From Listeria farberi (lineage in GTDB: Bacteria; Bacillota; Bacilli; Lactobacillales; Listeriaceae): a stretch of 64,000 nucleotides of DNA. Location of the stretch: positions 62,001 to 126,000 of the forward strand of contig NZ_JAARZJ010000001.1 of assembly GCF_014229245.1 (NCBI RefSeq), written 5' to 3'. Below, in pieces: positions 28,305 to 38,339 of the stretch. The translations under genes were made by a program, and so were the position numbers. Every line of letters begins with the position of its first letter. Positions within the stretch are counted from its first letter, which is position 1. The notes below the pieces were generated by a model. It searched no databases, had not been told where the DNA came from, and saw nothing but the letters and a program-made list of their open reading frames with translations.

Positions 28305-29243
28305 ATGTTTAAGCACGAAACCGTATTACTACATGAAACAGTCGATATGCTTGAAGTAAAACCAGACGGAATCTATGTCGATGCAACACTTGGCGGCGCA
28401 GGTCACTCAGAGTATTTACTAAATAAGCTTAATGAACAAGGGCACTTATTTGCTTTTGACCAAGATCAAACAGCAATTGACAATGCAAAAATTAAATTAG
28501 CAGATTATAGCGATAAAGTAACTTTTATTAAAGCCAATTTTCGCGATATGAAAAAAGCATTAAATGAGCGTGGTATCGAAGCAGTTGATGGGATTTTGTA
28601 TGATTTAGGTGTTTCTTCCCCTCAGTTGGATGAGAGAGAACGCGGTTTTAGTTATCATCAAGATGCTGAACTTGATATGCGAATGGATCAAGAACAAGAA
28701 TTGACAGCTAAAATAGTGGTCAATGAGTGGTCTTATCAAGACTTAATCCGTATATTTTTCCAGTATGGTGAAGAGAAATTCTCGAAACAAATTGCTAGAG
28801 AAATCGAACGTCGTCGTGAAGTGAAACCAATTGAAACCACTGGCGAACTAGTAGATATTATCAAAACAGCTATCCCGGCGCCAGCAAGAAGAAAAGGCGG
28901 ACACCCAGGGAAACGCACTTTTCAAGCTATCCGAATCGCTGTTAATGACGAATTAGGTGCAGTAGAAGATTCGCTTGAAAAAGCCTTAACTTTATTAAAA
29001 CCAGGCGGCAGAATTAGCGTAATTACGTTTCATTCTTTAGAAGACCGCATTACAAAACACTTATTCCAAGAAGCGACAAAAGGACCAGATTTACCACCAG
29101 GTCTTCCTGTCATTCCAGATGAATATAAACCAGATTTCAAACTTGCGACAAGGAAACCAATCGTACCAAGTGAAGAGGAACTGGAACAAAATAATCGAGC
29201 GCGTTCTGCAAAACTACGTGTGATCGAAAAAATTATTAAATAG
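28305..29243 (+). CDS. rsmH: 16S rRNA (cytosine1402-N4)-methyltransferase RsmH
   Basis: This 312-residue MraW-family methyltransferase has the SAM-binding [16 protein letters not shown] (about 25-40), FDQD acidic loop, [19 protein letters not shown] and the late [16 protein letters not shown] motif. It methylates C1402 in the 16S rRNA decoding centre. AAGGGGGAA precedes the ATG, 12 bases after mraZ. Standard length and place. Confidence 0.97.
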   Translation: MFKHETVLLHETVDMLEVKPDGIYVDATLGGAGHSEYLLNKLNEQGHLFAFDQDQTAIDNAKIKLADYSDKVTFIKANFRDMKKALNERGIEAVDGILYDLGVSSPQLDERERGFSYHQDAELDMRMDQEQELTAKIVVNEWSYQDLIRIFFQYGEEKFSKQIAREIERRREVKPIETTGELVDIIKTAIPAPARRKGGHPGKRTFQAIRIAVNDELGAVEDSLEKALTLLKPGGRISVITFHSLEDRITKHLFQEATKGPDLPPGLPVIPDEYKPDFKLATRKPIVPSEEELEQNNRARSAKLRVIEKIIK

Positions 29244-29259
29244 CAGGAGTTGAAAAAAT

Positions 29260-29622
29260 GTGAGCAATGTCGCCTATAAATCGAATCTCGAACCAAATAG
29301 AGTACATAGAGAAGCGGAACAACCTAAAAAACAAATCCTAAGACGAGGACAAATGACACTCGGCGAAAAAGTAATCATCACGATAGCGCTTGCGATTGTT
29401 TTAGTTGTTGCTTTCCGTATCATCAGTGTACAGGCACAAATTTATACAGTGAATCAAGAAATCCAAACAAAAGAAACAAAAATCCTTGAACAACAAAAAT
29501 CAAATGAAGATTTAAAAGTAGAAGTAAAAGATTTAGGGAGATATGAACGTATTTTAAAAATCGCTAAAGAAAAAGGGTTAAAACTTGATGGCGATAATGT
29601 GAAAGTGGTAGATGGTCAATGA
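29260..29622 (+). CDS. ftsL: cell division protein FtsL
   Basis: This 120-residue bitopic protein has a cytoplasmic basic N-terminus, one membrane helix (about 36-55) and an extracellular heptad coiled coil (QEIQTKETKILEQQKSNEDLKVEV) ending near residue 105. FtsL forms the divisome subcomplex with DivIB and DivIC. The start is GTG, within the ATGTGA at 29258-29263 whose ATG leads only to an immediate stop; CAGGAG lies before it. It overlaps pbpB by four bases. Confidence 0.93.
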   Translation: MSNVAYKSNLEPNRVHREAEQPKKQILRRGQMTLGEKVIITIALAIVLVVAFRIISVQAQIYTVNQEIQTKETKILEQQKSNEDLKVEVKDLGRYERILKIAKEKGLKLDGDNVKVVDGQ

Positions 29623-31877
29623 AACGGCGTATAGGTAACATGAGAAGGGGAGCTTTAGTGCTTTTTATCTTTTTCACTATTCTCTTTCTCTTAGTTTCTG
29701 GCCGTTTTCTTTATTTGCAAATTACGGGAGAAGCAAATGGGGTTCCGCTAGCAGCTAAAGCATCTAAACAACATTTAAAAAGCAGTGTTCTCGAAGCAAA
29801 ACGCGGCTCCATTTTAGATCGAAAAGGAGAAGTGCTAGCAGAGGATACGGCTTCTTACACGATTGCAGCGGTAGTTAGTGATAAATTATCCAAAACAACG
29901 AAAAATCCGATGCGAGTAGTTGATGAAGAAAAAACAGCTCGTATTCTTGCAAAATATATTCCTATGGACGAATCTGATATTCTAGATAAACTCAATGAAA
30001 AAGGAAAATATCAAGTGGAATTTGGTTCTGCAGGAAAAAACATTTCTACAGAAACAAAAGCTAAAATCGACAAAGAAAATTTACCAGGTATTGAATTTAC
30101 TCGTCAATCAGAGCGTTTCTATCCTAATGGTACTTTCGCAACGCAATTAATCGGCTTTGCGCAACAAGAAGAAGAAAAAAACACTACTAAATTAGAAGGT
30201 AAAATGGGCATCGAATCCAGCTATAACGATATACTAACAGGTAAAAATGGGGAAATCGATTATAGTACCGACCGAATGGGCTATATTTTGCCTAATTCAA
30301 AAAACAAAGTAACAGAAGCAAAAGACGGTAAGGATATTACATTAACATTGGACAAAAAAATCCAAACCTTCTTAGAAGATACAATGACAACTGTCGATGC
30401 AAAATATAAACCGAAAAATATGATGGCCGTAGTTGCAGATCCGAAAACAGGAGAAATTTTGGCCATTAGTCAACGTCCTTCATTTAATCCAGCTGATAGG
30501 TCGACAATTACTGGGAATAGTTCGAGTATTTGGCAAGATTTACCAGTAGAATATGCTTATGAACCAGGTTCAGTAATGAAAATCATCTCCTTAGCATCTG
30601 CCATTGATACAAACGTATATAATCCAAACGAATATTACCAATCAGGATCTTACAAAGTTGGGGATATAGCAATTCATGACCATAATAATGGGAATGGTTG
30701 GGGTTCAATCCCATACCGCGAAGGCGTAGAACGTTCCAGTAACGTTGCATTCGCTAAACTTTTAAACAAAATGGGTACTGATACATTTAAAACCTATTTA
30801 GATAAATTTGGTTTTGGTAAGAAAACAGGTATTGCTTTGCCAAATGAAACTAAAGGAAAGATTCTTTATAACTACCCGATTGAAAAAGTAACGACTGTCT
30901 TCGGTCAGGGAACAACAGTTTCAATGATGCAAATGATCCAAGCTGCATCAGCAATTGCAAGCGATGGTACAATGAAAGAGCCATATGTAGTTTCGAGCGT
31001 CAAAGATACTAATACTGGAGAAGAGACAGAAACAAAAACCAAAATCGCTGGAAAACCGATTAGTGCCGAAACAGCTAAGAAGACTCGAAATGAATTAAAA
31101 AATGTTATTAGCGGACGAAATGGAACAGGTAAACTATATGCGATTCCTGGTTATGATGTTGCTGGTAAGACAGGAACGTCACAAATTCCAGATTCAAAAA
31201 CAGGTAAATATATGACTGGGGCAGAAAATTATATTTTTTCTTTCTTAGGAATGGCCCCAGCAGATAACCCTGAGCTAGTGATATATGTGACAATGCAACA
31301 ACCGCAATTATCTGGTAGTCAAACAGGTGGAGAAGCAGTTTCAGAAGTATTTAATCCAGTAATGAAAAACAGTTTGCAATATATGAACATTAAACCAGGT
31401 GATGTTGAAAAACTAGCGAGCGAAAAAGTTCCTGTAGTAGCTGAAAAAACAGTAGATGAAGCAAAAAAAGCTGTACAGGCAAAAGGGCTGGAACCAGTAA
31501 TTGTTGGTAATGGTAAAAAAATTGTTCAACAACTTCCGCTGGCGAACAGTGAAATAATGCAAGGGCAAAAAGTAATACTAATGACTGACGGAGATATGAC
31601 TGCTCCAAATATGGTGACTTGGTCAAAAGATGACGCGCTAAAAGTATCAGAAATCACTGGTATCCCATTTGAGTTTAGTGGAAGTGGCTATGTGAAGAGT
31701 CAAAGTGTTTCAGCAGGTAGTGTAATTAATAGTGAAACGAAAATGAAAATAACGCTCGCCTTACCAGAACAAATTAGCGAATTTAATCAAAATCATGATC
31801 AAGATACCGCGAATGAAAATAAAAAAGCGACAGACATCCGAGAAAATGCAGGAATTGGTGATTTACTGAATGAATAA
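29619..31877 (+). CDS. pbpB: penicillin-binding protein 2B (division transpeptidase with PASTA domains)
   Basis: This 752-residue class B PBP has an N-terminal membrane anchor (about 11-35), a dimerisation domain with RGSILDRKGEVLAED (62-76), and a transpeptidase domain with S318-V-M-K321, S373-S-N375 and K517-T-G519. Two PASTA domains follow (about 600-730). It cross-links septal peptidoglycan and is the partner of FtsW-type polymerase in division. The start overlaps ftsL. In B. subtilis the sporulation paralogue spoVD follows; here only a 171-base gap precedes murE. Confidence 0.97.
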   Translation: MKRRIGNMRRGALVLFIFFTILFLLVSGRFLYLQITGEANGVPLAAKASKQHLKSSVLEAKRGSILDRKGEVLAEDTASYTIAAVVSDKLSKTTKNPMRVVDEEKTARILAKYIPMDESDILDKLNEKGKYQVEFGSAGKNISTETKAKIDKENLPGIEFTRQSERFYPNGTFATQLIGFAQQEEEKNTTKLEGKMGIESSYNDILTGKNGEIDYSTDRMGYILPNSKNKVTEAKDGKDITLTLDKKIQTFLEDTMTTVDAKYKPKNMMAVVADPKTGEILAISQRPSFNPADRSTITGNSSSIWQDLPVEYAYEPGSVMKIISLASAIDTNVYNPNEYYQSGSYKVGDIAIHDHNNGNGWGSIPYREGVERSSNVAFAKLLNKMGTDTFKTYLDKFGFGKKTGIALPNETKGKILYNYPIEKVTTVFGQGTTVSMMQMIQAASAIASDGTMKEPYVVSSVKDTNTGEETETKTKIAGKPISAETAKKTRNELKNVISGRNGTGKLYAIPGYDVAGKTGTSQIPDSKTGKYMTGAENYIFSFLGMAPADNPELVIYVTMQQPQLSGSQTGGEAVSEVFNPVMKNSLQYMNIKPGDVEKLASEKVPVVAEKTVDEAKKAVQAKGLEPVIVGNGKKIVQQLPLANSEIMQGQKVILMTDGDMTAPNMVTWSKDDALKVSEITGIPFEFSGSGYVKSQSVSAGSVINSETKMKITLALPEQISEFNQNHDQDTANENKKATDIRENAGIGDLLNE

Positions 31878-31884
31878 TAGGAAG

Positions 31885-31922
31885 ATAGAAGTATGTCAGC
31901 TGAGTAAAGTGGCATACTTCTA
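31885..31922 (+). terminator. hairpin between pbpB and murE (weak terminator or processing site)
   Basis: AGAAGTATGTCA and its near-complement TGGCATACTTCT form an 11-12 bp stem, followed by AACTTT rather than a real T tract. It may attenuate or stabilise the mRNA. The gap 31878-32048 shows no other clear feature. Confidence 0.4.
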
Positions 31923-32048
31923 ACTTTAAAAGCAAACTGTGTCTTTAGTCGTGGTAGATATACTTTGTTGTTTTTGCTAAGATAGAAAAGAATTCTTTTT
32001 GATTTTAGCAAAATTAACAGAAAGAATAAGTTTGAGGAGATGGCAAGA

Positions 32049-33524
32049 ATGAAGTTAAATGAACTAATGCAAGCTATCCCGGTTTTTACTGGAAACGCAA
32101 GTGCAGCAATTGAAGTTAGCCACATTGCACAAGATAGTCGTAAAGTACAATCAGGTAGCTTATTTATTTGTATAGATGGTGAAATAGTAGATGGACATCA
32201 GTTTGCTCAACGTGCTGTAGAGCTCGGCGCAGTAGCGATTATCGCTGAAAAACAACTAGATGTTTCCGTGCCAGTTCTTTATGTTAGAGATTCTAAACGA
32301 GCAATGGCAATGCTAGCAGATTATTTTTACGGTTCTCCAACCCAGGCATTAAAACTTGTTGGGATTACAGGGACAAATGGTAAAACAACGGTTAGCCATT
32401 TAGTGGAACAAATTGTTCGCGAAAACGGCGAGCAAACTGGCTTAATTGGTACGATGTATCGTAAAATTGGCGATGAAATTTTAGAAACAAAAAATACGAC
32501 GCCAGACAGCTTAACATTGCAAGAAACTTTTCGAGATATGCTTTTAAGTGGTGTTAGTACAGCTGTAATGGAAGTCTCCTCTCACGCCTTAGTTCAGGGT
32601 AGAGTATATGGTTCGGATTATGACGTAGCAGTATTTATGAATCTATCTCAAGATCATTTAGATTATCATCATACAATGGAAGAATATGCTTACGCTAAAA
32701 GCTTATTGTTCGCGCAGCTCGGTAACAGTTATAACACGAGTAAGCCTAAAATCGCTGTTTTAAATGCAGACGATGCGGAAAGCGTGCGGATGCAAACAGC
32801 GACTGCCGCACATATTATTACTTTTGGAATAAAAGAACCAGCTGACTTTGCCGCATCCAACATCCAAATTACAAGCCACGGATCCACTTTTGATTTAAAA
32901 ACACCTGTGGGAAATTTCTCATTAAAAATAAAAATGATTGGGAATTTCAGCATATATAATGTATTAGCAGCAATTGCAACAAGCTTTGCGCTTCAGATTC
33001 CTGTAGAAAAAGCAATTGCCACTGTTGAACGTATTCCAGGCGTGAAAGGACGTTTTGAACTGGTGAATGCAGGGCAAGATTTTCCAGTAATAGTGGATTA
33101 TTCTCATACGCCTGACAGCTTGTTAAATGTTCTACAAACGATTGCTGAATTTGCCCAAAAACGTGTTTTTGTTGTTGTAGGATGTGGTGGTGACCGTGAT
33201 AAAGGAAAACGACCACAAATGGCAAAAATTGCTGTTGACTATGCGACAAATCCAGTCTTCACATCAGATAATCCGCGTAGTGAAGACCCACATGCGATTA
33301 TTGAAGATATGATTCAAGGTGTTCTGGATAGCGATTCATATGTTGTTCATGAGAATCGTCGCGATGCCATTCGTTATGCTGTAAATATGGCAGAAGCAGG
33401 GGATGTTATTCTGATTGCTGGTAAAGGGCATGAAGATTATCAAGTAATTGGTGACGAGGTTATTGATTTCGATGATCGCGTAGAAGCTCGAATAGCTATT
33501 GAAAAAAAACTCGGACTCGCATAA
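32049..33524 (+). CDS. murE: UDP-MurNAc-L-Ala-D-Glu:meso-diaminopimelate ligase MurE
   Basis: This 491-residue Mur ligase has the ATP-binding GTNGKTT at 108-114, EVSSHAL, and the DNPR motif (407-410) that marks specificity for meso-diaminopimelate rather than lysine. So the peptidoglycan is of the direct DAP type, as known for Listeria. The ATG at 32049 has GAGGAG nine bases upstream; the longer frame from 32040 is not used. dapF, which makes meso-DAP, is also in this window. Confidence 0.97.
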   Translation: MKLNELMQAIPVFTGNASAAIEVSHIAQDSRKVQSGSLFICIDGEIVDGHQFAQRAVELGAVAIIAEKQLDVSVPVLYVRDSKRAMAMLADYFYGSPTQALKLVGITGTNGKTTVSHLVEQIVRENGEQTGLIGTMYRKIGDEILETKNTTPDSLTLQETFRDMLLSGVSTAVMEVSSHALVQGRVYGSDYDVAVFMNLSQDHLDYHHTMEEYAYAKSLLFAQLGNSYNTSKPKIAVLNADDAESVRMQTATAAHIITFGIKEPADFAASNIQITSHGSTFDLKTPVGNFSLKIKMIGNFSIYNVLAAIATSFALQIPVEKAIATVERIPGVKGRFELVNAGQDFPVIVDYSHTPDSLLNVLQTIAEFAQKRVFVVVGCGGDRDKGKRPQMAKIAVDYATNPVFTSDNPRSEDPHAIIEDMIQGVLDSDSYVVHENRRDAIRYAVNMAEAGDVILIAGKGHEDYQVIGDEVIDFDDRVEARIAIEKKLGLA

Positions 33525-33570
33525 AATATGAAGTGAAGTGCTTTGACAAACAGATTGGGGAGAATTTATT

Positions 33571-34545
33571 GTGTCTTTATACATGTTAGTATCAACTTTT
33601 GCAGTGGCTTTTATCATCACGGTGATAGGTGTCCCACTATTTATACCATTTTTAGTGAAATTGAAATTCGGTCAAAGTATCAGGGATGAAGGACCGAAGA
33701 TGCACGAAAAGAAATCAGGAACGCCAACTATGGGTGCAGTTGTTTTTATTACTGCTATGCTCATTAGCTTTTTGATTTTTTCATTCATCAGTGGTGAAGC
33801 TAGTGCGGCTACTTGGCTGCTATTTATCGCGCTGGCATTATTTGGCGCATTAGGTTTTCTGGACGACTATATCAAAGTAGTTCAAAAACGGAATCTAGGC
33901 CTCACTTCGAAACAAAAATTCTTAGGTCAAGTTGCGATTTCGATTTTATTTTATCTGGTGTATCATTTTAGTGATTTTGCCGAAACACTTAATATTCCAT
34001 TTACGAATATAGAAGTGAATCTTGGGTGGTTCTTTGTTATCTTTATTTTGTTCTGGTTAGTTGGTTTCTCCAATGCAGTTAATTTAACAGACGGTTTAGA
34101 CGGACTTGTTTCTGGTTTATCTGTGATTGCGTTCTCTGCTTTTGGTGTGATTGCTTTTTACCAAGAGCAGATGGATGTAGCGATTTTCTGTTTCGCGATT
34201 GTAGGCGGAATGCTTGCGTTTCTCCTATTTAATAAAAATCCAGCGAAGATTTTTATGGGAGATACTGGATCACTTGCGCTTGGTGGAAGTATTGCAGCAG
34301 TTTCCATCTTAGTACATCAAGAATGGCTATTACTTTTAATCGGAATTATTTTCGTAATCGAAACTGCGTCTGTTATTTTACAAGTTTTTTACTTTAAGGC
34401 AACAGGAGGAAAACGAATTTTCCGTATGACGCCAATTCATCATCATTTTGAGCTTGGTGGTTGGTCCGAGTGGCGTGTTGTTTTAACGTTCTGGGGAATC
34501 GGATTAATTGGCGCAATTATTTCAGTCTGTATCGTTATTTTTTAA
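33571..34545 (+). CDS. mraY: phospho-MurNAc-pentapeptide transferase MraY
   Basis: This 324-residue membrane enzyme has ten helices and MraY motifs: GPKMHEKKSGTPTMGA, LGFLDDYIKVVQKRN (catalytic DDxxK region), NLTDGLDGL and the FRMTPIHHHFELGGWSE HHH loop. It links the UDP-MurNAc-pentapeptide to undecaprenyl phosphate to make lipid I. The start is GTG with GGGGAG upstream, 46 bases after murE. Confidence 0.96.
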   Translation: MSLYMLVSTFAVAFIITVIGVPLFIPFLVKLKFGQSIRDEGPKMHEKKSGTPTMGAVVFITAMLISFLIFSFISGEASAATWLLFIALALFGALGFLDDYIKVVQKRNLGLTSKQKFLGQVAISILFYLVYHFSDFAETLNIPFTNIEVNLGWFFVIFILFWLVGFSNAVNLTDGLDGLVSGLSVIAFSAFGVIAFYQEQMDVAIFCFAIVGGMLAFLLFNKNPAKIFMGDTGSLALGGSIAAVSILVHQEWLLLLIGIIFVIETASVILQVFYFKATGGKRIFRMTPIHHHFELGGWSEWRVVLTFWGIGLIGAIISVCIVIF

Positions 34546-34547
34546 AT

Positions 34548-34619
34548 AAAGCGCCGTAATTTTTGCGGCAAAAGCGTCTCTAGTTGGCTGTTTTTTTTAC
34601 AGAATCTGGTTGGCGCTTT
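34548..34619 (+). repeat. inverted repeat in the mraY-murD gap
   Basis: AAAGCGCC (34548-34555) is complementary to GGCGCTTT (34612-34619), and smaller hairpins (GCCG...CGGC) and an eight-T run lie inside. It could form a branched RNA structure that tunes transcription into murD. Only the sequence complementarity is seen. Confidence 0.35.
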
Positions 34620-34685
34620 CCGTCGTTTTTATGATTTTCATAGAATCGATCGCCAATTTTGATATAAATGGGGGAACCAAAGGAA

Positions 34686-36053
34686 ATGAAAAAAATTGAA
34701 ATGTACCATCACAAAAAAGTGCTTGTTTTAGGTCTTGCGAGAAGTGGTGTTAGCGCGGCAACAATTATGCATAAATTAGGAGCGTTTGTCACAGTAAATG
34801 ATCAAAAGCCGTTTAGTGAAAATCCGGAAGCACAAGGCCTACTTGAGCAAGGGATTAAAGTTATTTGTGGATCGCATCCTATTGAGCTGCTTGATGAAGG
34901 ATTCGAACTCGTAATTAAAAACCCGGGGATTCCGTACAACAACCCTATGATTGAAAAAGCGTTAAAACTTAAAATTCCAGTTATTACTGAAGTAGAATTA
35001 GCTTACCAAATTTCTGAAGCGCCGATAGTTGGTATTACTGGAACTAACGGGAAAACAACGACAACAACGATTATTCACCATATGTTAAATGCGCATAAAG
35101 AAAATAGCTCTTTACTTGCAGGAAACATTGGTTTTCCGGCATCGGCTGTTGCAGAAAACGCAACAAGCGATCAATACATTTCGATGGAATTATCTTCTTT
35201 CCAATTAATGGGGGTTGAAACATTTAAACCGCATATTTCTGTCATTACAAATATCTATGAAGCGCATTTAGATTACCATACAGATCGAAGTGAATACGTA
35301 CAAGCAAAGTGGCACATTCAACAAAAACAAACAGCAGATGATTTCTTAGTAATTAATTGGGACCAAGAAGAATTGAAAAATTTAACCAAACAAACAAAAG
35401 CACAAGTTATTCCTTTTTCAACAACGCAACGCTTAGGGGAAGGAAGTTATGTCCAAAATGGCAATATTATGTTTGATGATGAAGTAATCGGTTCACGCGA
35501 TAGCATTTTACTTCCTGGAGAGCATAATTTAGAAAATGTTCTAGCATCTGTTGCGGTAGCTAAAACTTTAGGTGTAACTAATGAGGAAATTATGCGTGTT
35601 TTAGAAACATTTAAAGGTGTAGAGCACCGGACTCAGTTTGTAGTGGAATGGCAAGATCGTAAATTTTACAACGATTCTAAAGCAACTAATATTCTTGCAA
35701 CTCAAAGTGCGTTAAAAGGATTTAAAAATCCAGTTGTATTACTTGCTGGCGGATTAGATCGTGGAAACTCTTTTGACGAACTACTACCGTTTTTCAAAAA
35801 TGTAAAATCACTTATTGTTTTTGGTGAAACGGCAGACAAGATTGGACGTGTTGGAAAAATTGCAGGAATTGAAGTGCATTATGTAGATAATGTAGAAGCT
35901 GCTGTTCCGGTTGCATATCGCGAGTCAGCACCAGGAGATATAATCTTACTTTCACCGGCTTGTGCAAGTTGGGATCAATACCGGACATTTGAAGTTCGCG
36001 GGAATGCCTACATGAACGCAATCAGTGAACTAATAGAAGAGGTGGAAAAATGA
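34686..36053 (+). CDS. murD: UDP-MurNAc-L-alanine:D-glutamate ligase MurD
   Basis: This 455-residue Mur ligase has an N-terminal Rossmann-like domain ([14 protein letters not shown]), the ATP loop [12 protein letters not shown] near 113-124, and the C-terminal YNDSKATN and [10 protein letters not shown] motifs. It adds D-Glu to UDP-MurNAc-L-Ala. The ATG at 34686, giving [11 protein letters not shown], was chosen; the frame is open six codons further. It overlaps murG by four bases. The spoVE gene that separates murD and murG in B. subtilis is absent. Confidence 0.96.
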   Translation: MKKIEMYHHKKVLVLGLARSGVSAATIMHKLGAFVTVNDQKPFSENPEAQGLLEQGIKVICGSHPIELLDEGFELVIKNPGIPYNNPMIEKALKLKIPVITEVELAYQISEAPIVGITGTNGKTTTTTIIHHMLNAHKENSSLLAGNIGFPASAVAENATSDQYISMELSSFQLMGVETFKPHISVITNIYEAHLDYHTDRSEYVQAKWHIQQKQTADDFLVINWDQEELKNLTKQTKAQVIPFSTTQRLGEGSYVQNGNIMFDDEVIGSRDSILLPGEHNLENVLASVAVAKTLGVTNEEIMRVLETFKGVEHRTQFVVEWQDRKFYNDSKATNILATQSALKGFKNPVVLLAGGLDRGNSFDELLPFFKNVKSLIVFGETADKIGRVGKIAGIEVHYVDNVEAAVPVAYRESAPGDIILLSPACASWDQYRTFEVRGNAYMNAISELIEEVEK

Positions 36054-37141
36054 AAGTAGCAATAAGCGGTGGTGGCACTGGAGGGCACGTTTATCCAGCA
36101 CTTGCTTTCATCAGAGAATTAAAAAAAATACATCCAGAAGCTGAATTTTTATATATTGGAACAGAAAAAGGTTTAGAAGCAGGAATCGTAAAACGAGAGG
36201 GTATTCCTTTTGAATCAATAGAAATTACTGGATTTAAGCGTTCATTATCGCTTGAAAATATCAAAACTGTCATGCGCTTTCTAAGTGGCGCTAAAAAAAG
36301 CAAGCAAATTTTACGTGAATTTAAACCTGATGTTGTAATTGGAACAGGAGGATATGTTTGCGGTCCTGTGGTTTATGCAGCAGCAAAATTAAAAATTCCC
36401 ACTTTAATACACGAACAAAATAGTGTCGCTGGTTTAACCAATAAATTTTTAAGCCGCTATACAGATAAAGTTGCCATTTGTTTTGAAGAGGTAAGTGATT
36501 CGTTTGCTTCTGAGAAAATTGTTTTCACTGGAAATCCTCGTGCTTCGGAAGTAGTCGGCGTGGATGGTCTTGGCGCGCTAGAAGCATACGGGCTTGTTTC
36601 TGGGAAGCCTACTGTACTTGTTTTTGGAGGTAGCAGAGGTGCTCGAGGTGTGAACGAGGCAGTGGAAGCGATCTTGCCGGAATGGAACAAACGAGATTTT
36701 CAGTTATTGTATGTGACGGGAGATGTCCATTTCGAAAAAATGAAAGGTGCTTTAGCGGAAATGAACTTAGGAAGTCATATTAGTGTTCAACCATTTATTT
36801 ATGATATGCCTAAGATTTTAAATGCCGTGACTCTTGTTATTTCTAGAGCAGGAGCGACCACATTAGCTGAACTTACAGCGCTTGGGGTACCTAGTATTTT
36901 AATACCGAGCCCTTATGTAACAGCGAATCATCAAGAATATAATGCACGTGCATTAGAAAAAAATAATGCGGCTGTAGTTATTACCGAACCTGAGTTAAAA
37001 GATACGGATTTAATGGCGACAGTAGATTCTATTTTAACAGACGAAGCAAAACTAAATAGTATGAAATTAAGTGCTAAACAAATGGGACGCCCAGATGCAG
37101 CTATAAAACTGGTAGAAGCAGTCCTAAGTATTATGAAATAA
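36050..37141 (+). CDS. murG: UDP-GlcNAc:lipid I N-acetylglucosaminyltransferase MurG
   Basis: This 363-residue GT-B enzyme starts with the Gly-rich [13 protein letters not shown] loop (about 7-19) and has the second [13 protein letters not shown] loop and the [15 protein letters not shown] donor-site motif. It converts lipid I to lipid II at the inner membrane face. AGAGGTGGAAAA in the end of murD serves as ribosome binding site. murB, next in B. subtilis, is not here; divIB follows directly. Confidence 0.96.
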   Translation: MKVAISGGGTGGHVYPALAFIRELKKIHPEAEFLYIGTEKGLEAGIVKREGIPFESIEITGFKRSLSLENIKTVMRFLSGAKKSKQILREFKPDVVIGTGGYVCGPVVYAAAKLKIPTLIHEQNSVAGLTNKFLSRYTDKVAICFEEVSDSFASEKIVFTGNPRASEVVGVDGLGALEAYGLVSGKPTVLVFGGSRGARGVNEAVEAILPEWNKRDFQLLYVTGDVHFEKMKGALAEMNLGSHISVQPFIYDMPKILNAVTLVISRAGATTLAELTALGVPSILIPSPYVTANHQEYNARALEKNNAAVVITEPELKDTDLMATVDSILTDEAKLNSMKLSAKQMGRPDAAIKLVEAVLSIMK

Positions 37142-37163
37142 ATTGCAGAAAGGAGCGAATAAA

Positions 37164-37976
37164 ATGGCTGAAAACAAACGAGTAATTTCCATCGAAAACC
37201 GTATACCTGAATTAAAAAAATACCGCAAAAAAAAGTTAATAAGACATTTAGCCATTTTAATCGGAATTTTTGCGATTTTAATCTTAATTACACTTTATTT
37301 CCTTTCCCCACTGAGCAAGCTAGATAAAATTGCAGTAAGTGGGAATAAACAATTAACTGAAAATGAAGTGCGTAAAGAAAGTGGGCTTACTATCGGTGAA
37401 TTTATCCTTGGAATAAGAAATGGAAAAACAGAAGAAACGCTCGAAAAAAATACATTAATTAAAAATGCAACAGTTTCCAAAGTGGGCTTAAATGATGTGA
37501 AAATTAATATTACAGAATATAAAACTATTGGCTACCAACAAAATAATGGTAAATACTATGATGTGCTTGAAAATGGTATTATGCTAAAAGACCAACCGAG
37601 ACAATTTCCAATAGGAAACGATTTACTGTTCCAAAATTTTAAAAATGGAAAAACACTCGGAAAAATGGTAGAACAAATTAATAAACTTCCAAAAGATGTA
37701 GTAAATTCCATTTCCGAAGTGATTTATAGTCCGACAAAAACGGATAAAAGTCATATTAAATTATATATGAATGATGGAAATCAAGTCTCAGCAGATATAA
37801 GTAGTTTTGCAGAAAAGATGCAGCATTATCCAGCAATTGTCGCTCAACTAGCGAAGGGACAAAAAGGCGTAATTGATATTGAAGTAGGTTCATATTTCCA
37901 AAGTTACTATCAACAAAATGCCGAAAAAAAAGCTACCGAAGAAAAAGATGCAGAGAAGAAAAAAGAAAACGAATAA
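37164..37976 (+). CDS. divIB: cell division protein DivIB (FtsQ)
   Basis: This 270-residue bitopic protein has a basic cytoplasmic N-terminus, a membrane helix (about 32-51), a POTRA domain (about 52-120, starting LSKLDKIAVSGNKQLTENEV) and the beta domain, ending in a Lys/Glu-rich tail. DivIB scaffolds FtsL and DivIC in the divisome. The ATG at 37164 follows AAAGGAG with eight-base spacing and replaces the longer frame from 37143. The low-complexity C-terminal tail is normal for this family. Confidence 0.93.
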   Translation: MAENKRVISIENRIPELKKYRKKKLIRHLAILIGIFAILILITLYFLSPLSKLDKIAVSGNKQLTENEVRKESGLTIGEFILGIRNGKTEETLEKNTLIKNATVSKVGLNDVKINITEYKTIGYQQNNGKYYDVLENGIMLKDQPRQFPIGNDLLFQNFKNGKTLGKMVEQINKLPKDVVNSISEVIYSPTKTDKSHIKLYMNDGNQVSADISSFAEKMQHYPAIVAQLAKGQKGVIDIEVGSYFQSYYQQNAEKKATEEKDAEKKKENE

Positions 37977-38247
37977 ACTCTTTGTTTCTTCTCTCGTATT
38001 TTGAGGAAACAATAGATTAACAGATATGTCAAAAAGATGACAAAATGATAACCTACAAGCGTGTGACGCCAACACTTGTTCGCTTTTTGAATAAAATGAA
38101 AAAAATATCTTAAGAATTTGCCAAAAATTGTTCTTTGTGCTTTTATTACCTTCTTTCTTAGTGTAGACTGTAAATAAGTGATTTTGTATGTTAGGCAGAA
38201 TGGGGAATCATTCTACACTAACACCATATAAATAAAGAAGTAACATG

Positions 38248-38306
38248 GTTTTTTTAAGCAAGTTAAAAAACCGGCTTTGCTCGGTATAAAAATGAAATAT
38301 GATACT
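38248..38306 (+). promoter_or_regulatory. candidate ftsAZ control region: hairpin plus promoter
   Basis: The 363-base gap 37977-38339 is unusually long for this cluster. GGTTTTTTTAA and TTAAAAAACC (about 38248-38272) form a hairpin, followed by TTGCTC (38278-38283), 17 bases and TGATAC (38301-38306), a moderate sigma-A promoter. Further upstream AGAATG-GGGAAT-CATTCT (about 38196-38214) is a small palindrome. No gene was found in the gap. Confidence 0.4.
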
Positions 38307-38339
38307 TTAAATGACTAGAATAAAAGGAGGTGCCGATAA

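Noticed and set aside
29818-31880. Possible fusion of pbpB with a second protein because of its length (752 residues)
   Set aside because: The extra length is two PASTA domains, normal for Gram-positive division PBPs.
27749-38215. Shared 11-mer AATCATTCTAC before mraZ and before ftsA
   Set aside because: A short AT-rich match in two hairpins is expected by chance; no extended similarity flanks it.
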